From CAYGAW01 sp964347945 (GTDB taxonomy: Bacteria > Chloroflexota > Anaerolineae > UBA7937 > B3-Chlor), in assembly GCA_964347945.1 (NCBI GenBank), contig CAYGAW010000062.1, positions 1 through 49,451 on the forward strand: a stretch of 49,451 nt of DNA. Reading direction: 5' to 3'. Below, in pieces: positions 23,995 to 32,400 of the stretch (position 1 is the stretch's first letter; each line of letters begins with the position of its first letter). A model generated the notes under the pieces. That model saw only the letters and a program-made list of their open reading frames with translations, did no database searches and was not told where the DNA came from. The position numbers and the translations under genes are program-made.

Positions 23995-25878
23995 ATGATC
24001 CCTGTGCAATTGCTGCGGAAGGTTTCCATCTTCGAAGGGCTCGATGACGGCCAGCTCCAGAAGATAGCAAACCTGTGCAGAGAAGAGATTCACGTTGCTG
24101 GCTCCTTGATCTTCAAGGAAGGGGATCCGCCCAGCAAGTTCTACATCCTGAGGGAAGGCAGAGTTGCCTTGCAGATGGCTGTGCGACTGTGGCCTGAGCG
24201 TGACATAAGGGAGATGACCATCGAAACCTTGGGTCCCGGGGACCCATTCGGCCTATCGGCCCTGACGGATTCTGATGTCTTGACCATGTCTGCCAGGGCG
24301 TTGGACAGGTGCAGACTCATCGTGTTGCACGCCGCCGGTCTGCGCCGACTCATGGACAGCGACCACGAGATGGGTCACAGGATCAGTAGCGGCCTATCGA
24401 GTATGGTGGCCGAGAGGTTGAGAGACACGAGACTCAAGCTGACCGAGCTTCTGGGCCAGAGCCAGGTCGCGCTTGAGCGCACTCCCGAGGAATCGACGGC
24501 TATCCGACGGATCCAATACGGCATCAATTTCAGGTGGATCGCCGTGGTCGGCGTAGTTCTCATCACGGTCGCTGCCAACCTGGTCTTCGGGATAACGTTC
24601 CCCATGCTTCCGGTGTTCATCATCGCAGCCATGATCGCCGTGTACAACCTAATGTTCTGGCGATACACCGAGCGCCTGGAGGTGCAAGAATCCAGCGACG
24701 TAATAACCAAAGTGAGAACATACGTCTGGGTGCAGTCTGCCGCGGACCTCCTCGCGACGACGGCCATTATTCATTTCGCAGGAGGTGTCGAGAACCCACT
24801 CTCCCTGTACTACGTCTTCCATGTGATCCTGGCTAGCATTATCCTGCCATACACCTTGGCCTACCTATTGGCGACTCTCGCGGTGGGCCTGTTTTCGACG
24901 TTGGTGATATTGGAGTATCTGCAGATCATTCCCCACGTACATCTTGAGGGACTGGTGCCATTTGACCTCTACCTCCATGCGCCCTACGTACTCGCCATCC
25001 TCTTCGCCTTCGCCACCACTCTTTACATCAGCACCTACTTGACGACGGCCATCGCTGGCGAACTTCGCAAGAGGCAACGCGAAACAGTTGCGCTCCGGGA
25101 TCGGTTGCTTCTCGAGGCCGAGGAACTGCAGAAAGCCAACGAGGAACTGGTGAGGCTAGATAGGTTGAAGACCTACTTCCTGGCCATGGCGTCCCATGAT
25201 TTGAAGACTCCCCTGGCAGCCGTGCAGAGCTATCTGCAGGTAATGCTCGGTGGGTTTGTTGGAGAGCTCAGCGGCGAGCACAGTCATATGCTGGAGAGAA
25301 GCAGCGCGAGAATCCAAGAGCTTTTTGATCTCATCAACCGTTTCCTGGACCTGGCCCAGATCGAAAAGGGCAAAGTCGTCGAGGAAATGGAGATGATAGC
25401 CATACAGGATGTGCTGAGTTCCTGTGTGGAAGAGATCAAGGTTCTGGCCGCACAGAAGAGCCAGGAGTTGAAGACCGAGATCCCTCCCGATCTTCCCATG
25501 ATCTACGGCTCTGCGCACCACCTGAAGCAGGTGGTGACCAATCTCCTGAGTAACGGTGTCAAGTTTACTCCGGAGGAAGGAACGATAACTCTATGCGCCC
25601 GCGAGCTAAATGACCACCTCGAAGTTGCCGTCATGGACACCGGTATTGGCGTCGCTCCCGAAGATCTGCCTCACCTCTTCGAGCAGTTCTACCGGGGCAA
25701 GGCAGGGGCGGCAGCCAAGGGCACGGGATTGGGTCTTTCCATAGTCAGGAGAATCGTGGAAGCTCACCAGGGTGAGATCTGGGCTGAGTCACCCTACGAC
25801 GGCGTAGAATCTGGAGCGAAGTTCGTTTTCACGCTGCCCAAGGGTCAACCGGCTGGCATCAGGGTCTTCGGCGACTGA
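23995..25878 (+). CDS. Membrane sensor histidine kinase with CRP-like N-terminal domain
   Basis: The 627-residue kinase begins with a cyclic-nucleotide-binding-like beta-barrel (about 1-130). About six hydrophobic segments lie within 180-355, then a coiled linker, HisKA with H401 (MASHDLKTPLAAVQ) and a HATPase domain with NLLSNGVKFTPEEG, DTGIGVAPEDLPHLFEQF and GTGLGLSIV. In the CRP-like domain the usual phosphate-binding cassette (FGE...R-A/S) is degenerate (PFGLSALTDSDVLTMSARA), so cAMP binding is doubtful and another ligand may be sensed. It sits inside the metabolic operon between hydrogenase and metF. The two receiver proteins at 26852 and 27285 are the obvious candidate partners. Confidence 0.88.
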   Translation: MIPVQLLRKVSIFEGLDDGQLQKIANLCREEIHVAGSLIFKEGDPPSKFYILREGRVALQMAVRLWPERDIREMTIETLGPGDPFGLSALTDSDVLTMSARALDRCRLIVLHAAGLRRLMDSDHEMGHRISSGLSSMVAERLRDTRLKLTELLGQSQVALERTPEESTAIRRIQYGINFRWIAVVGVVLITVAANLVFGITFPMLPVFIIAAMIAVYNLMFWRYTERLEVQESSDVITKVRTYVWVQSAADLLATTAIIHFAGGVENPLSLYYVFHVILASIILPYTLAYLLATLAVGLFSTLVILEYLQIIPHVHLEGLVPFDLYLHAPYVLAILFAFATTLYISTYLTTAIAGELRKRQRETVALRDRLLLEAEELQKANEELVRLDRLKTYFLAMASHDLKTPLAAVQSYLQVMLGGFVGELSGEHSHMLERSSARIQELFDLINRFLDLAQIEKGKVVEEMEMIAIQDVLSSCVEEIKVLAAQKSQELKTEIPPDLPMIYGSAHHLKQVVTNLLSNGVKFTPEEGTITLCARELNDHLEVAVMDTGIGVAPEDLPHLFEQFYRGKAGAAAKGTGLGLSIVRRIVEAHQGEIWAESPYDGVESGAKFVFTLPKGQPAGIRVFGD

Positions 25879-25912
25879 GGTTCAGGTAGGCTAATCACGG
25901 CAGGTGGGGGAC

Positions 25913-26830
25913 ATGAAGAGTGGGAGCAACTTGGAGAAGGTTCTGACTGAAGGCCATTTCGCGGTGACTACGGAGATGGGGCCTCCAAAGGGCGGCAGCG
26001 CTGACTTCGTGCGCAAGACTGCCGCGCACATCAAGGACTGCTGCGACGCCATGAACGTCACCGACAACCAGACGGCCATCGTACGCATGTCCAGTCTGGC
26101 AGCGTGTGCCATCCTGAGGGACATGGGAATAGATCCTGTGATGCAAATGGTAACGCGCGACAGAAACAGACTGGCCATGCAGAGCGACATCTTGGGCGCC
26201 GTGGCCCTGGGCATACGCAACCTGTTGTGCCTTACGGGTGACCATCAGAAGTTCGGCAACCATCCCACAGCCAAGAACGTCCATGACATCGACTCTATCC
26301 AGCTGGAACAGATGGTCAAGACCATGCGGGACGAAGGACTCTTCCTGAGCGGGGACAAGATCTCCGGGGACGTGCCGATCTTCATCGGAGCTGCGGCCAA
26401 CCCCTTCGCCGACCCCTTTGAGTTTCGGGTACTGCGGCTGGCCAAGAAGATCAAAGCTGGGGCCGATTTCATTCAGACACAGGCTGTCTTCGACATTCCC
26501 CGCTTTGCCAAGTGGATGGAGATGGTGCGCGATCAAGGTCTCCACGAACAAGTCTACATCTTGGCCGGGCTGATTCCTATGAAATCGGCCGGAATGGCGC
26601 GCTATATGAAGAAATACGTGGCGGGCCTGATGATCCCTGACGAGCTAGTCAAGAGGATGGAAGACGCGTCGGACGCCAAGCAAGAAGGAGTCAATATCGC
26701 CTGTGAGCTCATCGAACAGATTAGGGACATCCCAGGTGTTCAGGGAGTCCACATCATGGCTGTCGCCTGGGAAGAGATCGTACCGGAAATCGTTGAGAGA
26801 GCGCAGTTGCTGCCCAGACCAATCGTTTGA
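25913..26830 (+). CDS. metF: Methylene-tetrahydrofolate reductase, copy 1
   Basis: MetF reduces methylene-THF to methyl-THF with bound FAD. This 305-residue TIM-barrel protein keeps the catalytic glutamate region (TTEMGPPKG) and the flavin-site block LLCLTGDHQKFGNHPTA with its aspartate. The ATG at 25913 is preceded by a G-rich ribosome site; GTG at 25904 is an alternative. It probably works with MetV and the Hdr/MvhD proteins rather than with NAD(P)H alone, as in Moorella. It is a clear paralogue of the gene at 28456. Confidence 0.93.
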   Translation: MKSGSNLEKVLTEGHFAVTTEMGPPKGGSADFVRKTAAHIKDCCDAMNVTDNQTAIVRMSSLAACAILRDMGIDPVMQMVTRDRNRLAMQSDILGAVALGIRNLLCLTGDHQKFGNHPTAKNVHDIDSIQLEQMVKTMRDEGLFLSGDKISGDVPIFIGAAANPFADPFEFRVLRLAKKIKAGADFIQTQAVFDIPRFAKWMEMVRDQGLHEQVYILAGLIPMKSAGMARYMKKYVAGLMIPDELVKRMEDASDAKQEGVNIACELIEQIRDIPGVQGVHIMAVAWEEIVPEIVERAQLLPRPIV

Positions 26831-26851
26831 CTTCGGTAGGAGAGAGAAAGA

Positions 26852-27247
26852 ATGGAGAAACAGCCGAAGCTCTTGGTGGTAGATGACGATCCTGACATTC
26901 TGGACGCCATAACGACTATCCTCGCAACCCAACCGTACGACATACGTACGGCTCGCGACGGTGTGGAGTGCGTGGACCAGGTAAGAGAAGACATCCCAGA
27001 CCTGATCATCCTCGATCTTCTGATGCCTAAGAAGGATGGGTTTGCTGTCGTTCGAGAGTTGAGGGAGAACCCCAAGTATGGCAAGATGCCCATCCTGATT
27101 CTGACGTCGGTCAGGGAAGATGCGAGCCGCAGACGGTATGAACTGGAGACTGGCTTGGCGATGGACGTGCAAGACTATGTTGAGAAGCCCATCTCGCCAA
27201 TGGACCTGCTCGAGCGCGTGAAGAAGCTCTTGGAGAGCAGCAGGTAG
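26852..27247 (+). CDS. Receiver-only response regulator A
   Basis: The 131-residue protein is a single CheY-like receiver with acidic residues D11-D13, phospho-acceptor D55 (LIILDLLMP), switch residue T (ILILTS) and YVEKPIS with the conserved lysine. There is no output domain, so it must act by protein contact or in a phosphorelay. An AGGAGAGAG ribosome site precedes the ATG. It lies between metF copy 1 and a second receiver gene. Confidence 0.9.
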   Translation: MEKQPKLLVVDDDPDILDAITTILATQPYDIRTARDGVECVDQVREDIPDLIILDLLMPKKDGFAVVRELRENPKYGKMPILILTSVREDASRRRYELETGLAMDVQDYVEKPISPMDLLERVKKLLESSR

Positions 27248-27284
27248 GCGATGCTAGCGCGAACATTCAAATTGGAGGAGACAA

Positions 27285-27680
27285 ATGGCTGATCCGGCAA
27301 AGATACTTCTTGTCGACGATGACCCCGACTTTGTGGAAGCGACAAAGATTGTCCTCGAGAGCGCGCCATATGATGTCGCTGTGGCCTACAACGGAGATGA
27401 AGCTCTCAAGAAAGTCGGAGAAGTCAATCCGGACTTGATCATCCTGGATATCATCATGCCAGAGCAGGATGGCTTCAAGGTCTGTGAAGCGCTCAAGAGT
27501 GACCCAGAGTTGTCCAAGATCCCAGTCATCATGCTGACTAGCCTGTCGCAACGGATGGGAGAGACGGCTTTTTCGGTGACTGATGGTATGATGCTGGAAG
27601 CGGACGACTATGTGGACAAGCCGGTCACTCCGGATGACCTGCTGAAGCGTGTGGAGAAGTTCCTCGGGAGGAGGCGCTGA
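27285..27680 (+). CDS. Receiver-only response regulator B
   Basis: A second 131-residue CheY-like receiver, paralogous to the one at 26852: acidic pocket D11-D13, phospho-acceptor D55 (LIILDIIMP), switch threonine (VIMLTS) and YVDKPVT with the conserved lysine. It lacks an output domain. TTGGAGGAG precedes the ATG. Two tandem receivers without output domains inside an enzyme operon suggest direct control of enzyme assembly or a relay to a distant regulator. Confidence 0.9.
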   Translation: MADPAKILLVDDDPDFVEATKIVLESAPYDVAVAYNGDEALKKVGEVNPDLIILDIIMPEQDGFKVCEALKSDPELSKIPVIMLTSLSQRMGETAFSVTDGMMLEADDYVDKPVTPDDLLKRVEKFLGRRR

Positions 27681-27762
27681 CAGCTGCCGTTCGTTTCGAA
27701 GCAGAGTTGGTCAGCCGGCCAGTCGCAGCGAATGCTGGCAACTCGAGAAAGAAAGGTAGGAA

Positions 27763-28440
27763 ATGCTTGTTTCTGAACAGAAGCCCTTGGAAGAGATCCT
27801 AGGCTCACTGGAGGGTGAGAGTGCCATTTTCTTGTTGGGCTGCCGGGGATGCGCCGAAGCATCCCACACCGGCGGCGAGAGCGAAGTCCTGAGCATGAAA
27901 GCGAATCTGGAACAGGCGGGCAAGAAGGTGTCTGGCTGGACCGTGCTCGACTTCCTGTGCCAGAAGGCCCTCGTCAAGACTGGACTGCAGCCCTATACAG
28001 ACAAGATCCTGTCCAGCGACTCTCTTCTGGTGCTCTGTTGCGGCGTGGGGGTGCAGGCCACCGCGGCGGTCGTGGACAAGGTCATACACCCCGGCTGCAA
28101 TACTCTCTCCATGGGGGGATCGCAGGGAGAGTGGCGAGGCAGCGAACGCTGCGCCGAGTGTGGTGAATGTCTACTGGACTACACAGCCGGTATCTGCCCC
28201 ATAACTGCCTGCACAAAGAGCTTGATCAACGGCCCGTGCGGAGGCGCCAGGGATGGCAAATGCGAGCATCAGCCCGACGTCCGTCCCTGTGGGTGGGAAC
28301 TGATCTACAAGCGACTGAAGAAGCTCAACCGTTTGGACAAACTCAGGGAAATCCACACGCCGAAGGACTACGCCAAGGGAGAGCCACCTAAGGCTTTGCG
28401 AAGCACAACATTCTGGGCTCTAGAGCAAGCGGAGAAATAG
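27763..28440 (+). CDS. metV: MetV-type subunit of methylene-THF reductase, copy 2
   Basis: This 225-residue paralogue of the protein at 20775 shares its opening (EQKPLEE) and the C-terminal RCAECGEC, GICPITACTKSLINGPCGG and GKCEHQ motifs. In the N-terminal motif the third cysteine is replaced by serine (GCRGCAEAS; C27, C30, S34), so the two copies may differ in cofactor content. It is 15 bases upstream of metF copy 2, the pairing expected for a MetVF unit. AGGTAGG serves as ribosome site. Confidence 0.9.
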   Translation: MLVSEQKPLEEILGSLEGESAIFLLGCRGCAEASHTGGESEVLSMKANLEQAGKKVSGWTVLDFLCQKALVKTGLQPYTDKILSSDSLLVLCCGVGVQATAAVVDKVIHPGCNTLSMGGSQGEWRGSERCAECGECLLDYTAGICPITACTKSLINGPCGGARDGKCEHQPDVRPCGWELIYKRLKKLNRLDKLREIHTPKDYAKGEPPKALRSTTFWALEQAEK

Positions 28441-28455
28441 GAAAGAGAGTGGAGT

Positions 28456-29322
28456 ATGAAACTTGCCGAACTCTTCGCTGATGGTAGATTTGTGATTACC
28501 TCGGAGGCAGGCCCACCCAAAGGAGTGGACACAACGAAGATGTTGGAAGAGGTGGGTTTGCTCCGCGACAAAGTGGACGCTTTCAACGTCACCGACCAGC
28601 AGAGCTCCGTCATGCGCCTGGGCTCCCTGGCTGTGAGTCACCTCCTAAAGAAAAGTGGCGCCGAGCCCATATTCCAGCTCACCTGCAGGGATAGAAACCG
28701 CATAGCCCTGCAATCAGACCTCCTCAGCGCTTATGTCTTGGGCATCGAGAATGTATTGTGCCTTACTGGCGACTATGTGTCCTTGGGAGACCATCCGGCG
28801 GCCAAGCCCGTCTTCGATCTGGATTCCGTGTCTCTCATACACACGGTGAAGACGCTGTGCGAAGGCCACGATCTGGCGGGAAAAGAATTGTCGGGGAAAC
28901 CTGATTTCTGCATTGGAGCCGTCGTGAGCCCTGGCGCCAACCCATTGGAGCCTCAGATCATCAAGATGGAGAGCAAAATAGAGGCTGGGGCTCAATTCTT
29001 CCAAACACAAGCGGTATATAGCTTAGACCAGTTCAGCCAATTCATGAAGGAAGTTGAGCATCTGAACGTCCCTGTCCTGGGAGGAATCATCCTCCTCAAG
29101 TCTGCCGGTATGGCCCGCTTCATGAATAGCAACGTGGCTGGTGTTTTTGTGCCGGACGATCTGATCGACGAGATGGATGAGGCAACGGATAGGGTAGAGA
29201 AGAGCGTCGAGATAGGAGCACGGTTGATCAAAGGTATGAAGGATCTCTGCCAAGGTGTCCACATCATGGCACTGGGTTGGGAGAAGTGGGTACCGGACCT
29301 CTTGAGAGAAGCAGGGTTATAG
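28456..29322 (+). CDS. metF: Methylene-tetrahydrofolate reductase, copy 2
   Basis: The 288-residue second MetF keeps the catalytic glutamate context (TSEAGPPKG) and LCLTGDYVSLGDHPAA. It is recognisably homologous to copy 1 but clearly diverged and slightly shorter. It forms a compact metV-metF-hdrCB set with its neighbours. It may give a second MetVF complex with a different electron donor, or serve the opposite direction. Confidence 0.93.
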   Translation: MKLAELFADGRFVITSEAGPPKGVDTTKMLEEVGLLRDKVDAFNVTDQQSSVMRLGSLAVSHLLKKSGAEPIFQLTCRDRNRIALQSDLLSAYVLGIENVLCLTGDYVSLGDHPAAKPVFDLDSVSLIHTVKTLCEGHDLAGKELSGKPDFCIGAVVSPGANPLEPQIIKMESKIEAGAQFFQTQAVYSLDQFSQFMKEVEHLNVPVLGGIILLKSAGMARFMNSNVAGVFVPDDLIDEMDEATDRVEKSVEIGARLIKGMKDLCQGVHIMALGWEKWVPDLLREAGL

Positions 29323-29356
29323 ACCATCTGAAGCTTCATATTGTGCGTGAGGAAGT

Positions 29357-30781
29357 ATGGGGATGACAACGACAGACGTTCAGGTAGAAGAGAAAACGCT
29401 GGCTCGACTTATCCAGGAACGCAGTGGTGAGAACATCTACTCATGCTACCAGTGTTTCAGGTGCAGCAGCGGTTGCCCCCTGTCTGAGCACTTCGACCTG
29501 ACCCCCAGCCAGGTTATGCGATACCTTCAGCTCGGCAAGGAAGACGCGGTGCTCGAGTCAAGGACCATTTGGCTTTGCAGCTCCTGCCAGGCTTGTAGCA
29601 CGCGTTGCCCCCAAGGAATCGACCTCGTTCGCGTGATGGACGAACTGAAGGCCATCAGTCGGGAGAGAGGCGTCGAACCAGGCGTTCCCGCCATGCCGCG
29701 ATTGTACGACATCTTCCTGAGAGATGTACGCCTCTTGGGCCGAACCTACGAATTGGGCTTGGCTGCCGAGCTGGGGCTGCGGAGTGGTGACCCGTTCAAA
29801 GAGCTCCCCATGGGTCTGGACATGATTCGGAAAGGGAAGTTCAGCCTGCTCCCCAGACGAACATCCTACCCCAGGCGTGTCAGTCCCCAGCGCGTCACAG
29901 GGGATCAGATGGCCTACTACCCAGGCTGCTCTTTGCACTCCACGGCCTCCGAACTGAACGACTCCATCAAGGCTGTGTTCCGAGAGTTGGGCATCGAACT
30001 AGTGGAGCCAAAAGGGTGGGTCTGCTGCGGAAGCACCCCCGCTCACGCCACAGATCACTTCCTATCTACACAGATGGCGATGAGGAATCTGGCACTCATC
30101 GAGCGCCGGGGCTTCGAGGAAGTAATGGCCGCATGCCTGGGATGCTTCTCTCGTTTCATGTGGGCACTGCACGACGTGCAGATCGAGCCCGAGCTCAAGC
30201 GGCGGATAGATGAAGAACTTGGGTACGAGTACCAACACAGCTTGGATGTGCGATATGTGGTCGATGTTCTAGCCGAGGACGTCGGTCTTCCAGCCATAGC
30301 CAAGAGGGTTCGCAATCCGTTGGAAGGACTGAGAGTGGTTTGTTATTACGGTTGTGTCTATACTCGTCCCCCGAAGGTTACCAAGGCCCAGCACGTTGAG
30401 TATCCCATGGACCTGGACCACATGGTGGACGCCCTGGGTGCGGAGAGCCTAGACTGGTCATACAAGACCGAGTGCTGTGGCGCGACACTCTCCATGTCCA
30501 TGACCGAGACAGACCTGGCCCTGCAATTGACCGGAAAGATCCTCGACGATGCGCACGAGGTAGGGGCCGAGGCTGTGGTGTTGTCTTGCCCCCTGTGCCA
30601 CATGAACCTGGATGCGCGACAAGGGCAGATCGAACGTGACTATGAGTTGCCTATTCTGTACATCACTCAGTTGATGGGCCTGGCCTTTGGGCTGCCACCC
30701 AAGGCGCTGGCCCTGGAAAAGAACATGGTCAGTCCCCGCAGCCTTCTGGAAGAAAAGGGGCTGCTGGCTAGTGCGCGGTAG
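29357..30781 (+). CDS. HdrC-HdrB fusion
   Basis: This 474-residue protein joins both partner subunits of HdrA. The HdrC part has two [4Fe-4S] motifs, C30-C33-C36-C40 (CYQCFRCSSGCP) and C74-C77-C80-C84 (CSSCQACSTRCP). The HdrB part has two complete CCG domains: C191, C223-C224, C260, C263 (YYPGCSLHS ... WVCCG ... ACLGC) and C329, C333, C373-C374, C411, C414 (ECCGATLS ... SCPLC), the ligands of the non-cubane clusters of HdrB. In methanogens HdrBC passes electrons to CoM-S-S-CoB; next to metVF here it more likely delivers electrons to methylene-THF reductase. GlpC/HdrD-like annotation is the alternative. ATG 29357 or 29363 could be the start. Confidence 0.88.
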   Translation: MGMTTTDVQVEEKTLARLIQERSGENIYSCYQCFRCSSGCPLSEHFDLTPSQVMRYLQLGKEDAVLESRTIWLCSSCQACSTRCPQGIDLVRVMDELKAISRERGVEPGVPAMPRLYDIFLRDVRLLGRTYELGLAAELGLRSGDPFKELPMGLDMIRKGKFSLLPRRTSYPRRVSPQRVTGDQMAYYPGCSLHSTASELNDSIKAVFRELGIELVEPKGWVCCGSTPAHATDHFLSTQMAMRNLALIERRGFEEVMAACLGCFSRFMWALHDVQIEPELKRRIDEELGYEYQHSLDVRYVVDVLAEDVGLPAIAKRVRNPLEGLRVVCYYGCVYTRPPKVTKAQHVEYPMDLDHMVDALGAESLDWSYKTECCGATLSMSMTETDLALQLTGKILDDAHEVGAEAVVLSCPLCHMNLDARQGQIERDYELPILYITQLMGLAFGLPPKALALEKNMVSPRSLLEEKGLLASAR

Positions 30782-30820
30782 TATAGCAGCAAGCAGAACA
30801 ACGTAAGGAGGACGAAGCCT

Positions 30821-31708
30821 ATGACAGCGAAAATCATAGATGGCAGAGCAATTGCCGAGCAGGTTCGCGAGGAGGTGAAGGAGGAAGTCGCTGAACTGAC
30901 ATCCAAGTACGGCATGCCGCCGGGGCTGGAGGTGATCCTCATTGGAGACGACCCGGCCAGTGCGATCTACGTGCGCAACAAAGGCAAGCACTCCGAGAAA
31001 GTGGGCATCCGTTCCAAGACCCATCATCTGCCGGCCACGGTCACCACTGAAGAGGTCCTCGACCTCATCGACAAGCTGAATGCAGATGAAACGGTGCACG
31101 GCATGCTGGTGCAACTGCCTGTGCCAGACCAGGTGGACGAGAAGGCTCTTCAGCGACGCATTTCGCCCGCCAAGGATGTGGATGGGCTCAACCCTGTGAA
31201 TATCGGGCTGCTATCGCTGGGCGAAGACTGCTTGGTTCCTGCCACCCCTTCGGGCATCATCGACATGCTGGAGAGGGAAGGCCACCCGGTCTACGGCCAG
31301 AATGTGACTATCGTGGGCCGGAGCAACATCGTGGGCAAACCTTTCTACATGCTGTGCATCCGCGGGCACGGGACGCCTACGATTTGCCACACCCGTACTC
31401 GTGATCTGGCCGCCGAGACGCGCCGAGCTGACATCCTGGTGGCAGCCGTGGGCGTGCCAGAAATGATCAAGGCGGACATGGTCAAGCCCGGCGCAGTGGT
31501 GGTAGACGTGGGTACCAGCCGTGTGGACGACCCAAGCGTGGAGAGAGGCTGGCGTTGGAGTGGCGATGTGGCCTTCGATGAGGTGAAAGAGGTGGCAGCC
31601 GCCATTACCCCTGTGCCCGGTGGAGTGGGACCGTTGACCATCGCCTGGCTGCTGAAGAACTCCACCAAGGCTGCCCGACGCCTCATGTCCGGCGAGGTCA
31701 AAGCTTAG
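30821..31708 (+). CDS. folD: Bifunctional methylene-THF dehydrogenase / methenyl-THF cyclohydrolase
   Basis: FolD converts formyl-THF to methylene-THF in two steps, between Fhs and MetF. The 295-residue length is standard. Characteristic blocks are SAIYVRNKGKHSEKVGI (lysine site), QLPVPDQVDE, KDVDGLNPVNIG, CLVPATPSGI, VTIVGRSNIVGKPFYML and PVPGGVGPLT. AAGGAGGA precedes the ATG. Its presence completes the folate branch in the cluster and makes a separate fchA unnecessary. Confidence 0.97.
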   Translation: MTAKIIDGRAIAEQVREEVKEEVAELTSKYGMPPGLEVILIGDDPASAIYVRNKGKHSEKVGIRSKTHHLPATVTTEEVLDLIDKLNADETVHGMLVQLPVPDQVDEKALQRRISPAKDVDGLNPVNIGLLSLGEDCLVPATPSGIIDMLEREGHPVYGQNVTIVGRSNIVGKPFYMLCIRGHGTPTICHTRTRDLAAETRRADILVAAVGVPEMIKADMVKPGAVVVDVGTSRVDDPSVERGWRWSGDVAFDEVKEVAAAITPVPGGVGPLTIAWLLKNSTKAARRLMSGEVKA

Positions 31709-31774
31709 CCCAAAGGCGGCGGCAGTCAGGGATCCCAATCGAAGTCGTAGCCAGACGTAGTAGACTGTACATTT

Positions 31775-31812
31775 CTCCCAGGGGGAGCCTAGATTGTGCA
31801 TCCCTCTGGGAG
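31775..31812 (+). promoter_or_regulatory. Hairpin between folD and the protease gene
   Basis: A 12-bp stem with one G-U pair (CTCCCAGGGGGA / TCCCTCTGGGAG) and a 14-nt loop ends in GGGAG, the only purine-rich ribosome-site candidate for the next gene. It is either an intracistronic terminator with a poor U tract or an element that sequesters that site and lowers protease expression. Confidence 0.45.
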
Positions 31813-31830
31813 TGCTTTGTGTAATTGCAG

Positions 31831-32310
31831 GTGACTGAAGAATCGGAAAGTCGCATCCTGATCGTCGGTGTGGGTAACCTGCTTCTGGGAGACGAGGGAG
31901 TGGGCATTCACGCGGTCCGCGAGTTGGAGAAGCGAAGCCTGCCAGCATACGTTCATGTGGTTGATGGTGGCACAGCGGGGTTGAACCTGCTGGATCTCAT
32001 GATAGGCCACGAGCGGGTGATCATCATCGATGCAGTGGACGGTGGCGCGCAGCCTGGGACCCTCTACCGCTTCTCACCACAGGAGATCGCAGAGGATGTT
32101 GAACGCCTTCCTCTCTCCTTGCACCAGATGGAGGTGCTGAACGTCCTGCAACTGGCCACATACCTCGGTCAGCCACTGCCTCCCATCGTTGTCTATGGCA
32201 TACAGCCCGAGACAATCGATTGGAGCACCGAACTCTCGGCTACACTCAGAAGCCGCATGGAAGGGCTATTGCATGCGGTGCTCAACGAGGTCTCGGAGAC
32301 CGCTCGATAA
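31831..32310 (+). CDS. Hydrogenase maturation endopeptidase (HyaD/HupD family)
   Basis: The roughly 159-residue protein has the family start ILIVGVGNLLLGDEGVGIHAV with the nickel-binding Glu. DGGTAGLNLLDLM and the LSLHQMEVLNVL block carrying the conserved His follow. These proteases cut the C-terminal tail of a hydrogenase large subunit after Ni insertion; the large subunit at 22369 has a 15-residue tail and is the likely substrate. There is no ATG: GTG 31831 is used here, and TTG 31825 is equally possible. It is the last gene of the plus-strand cluster. Confidence 0.88.
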   Translation: MTEESESRILIVGVGNLLLGDEGVGIHAVRELEKRSLPAYVHVVDGGTAGLNLLDLMIGHERVIIIDAVDGGAQPGTLYRFSPQEIAEDVERLPLSLHQMEVLNVLQLATYLGQPLPPIVVYGIQPETIDWSTELSATLRSRMEGLLHAVLNEVSETAR

Positions 32311-32400
32311 CGACTCCCGCCCATATCGTTAAGGCCGCCCTCCTTGCCAATCTTGCTGACATCCGGCCGTGCCGTGACCACTCGGCGTACACGCCGCGCT

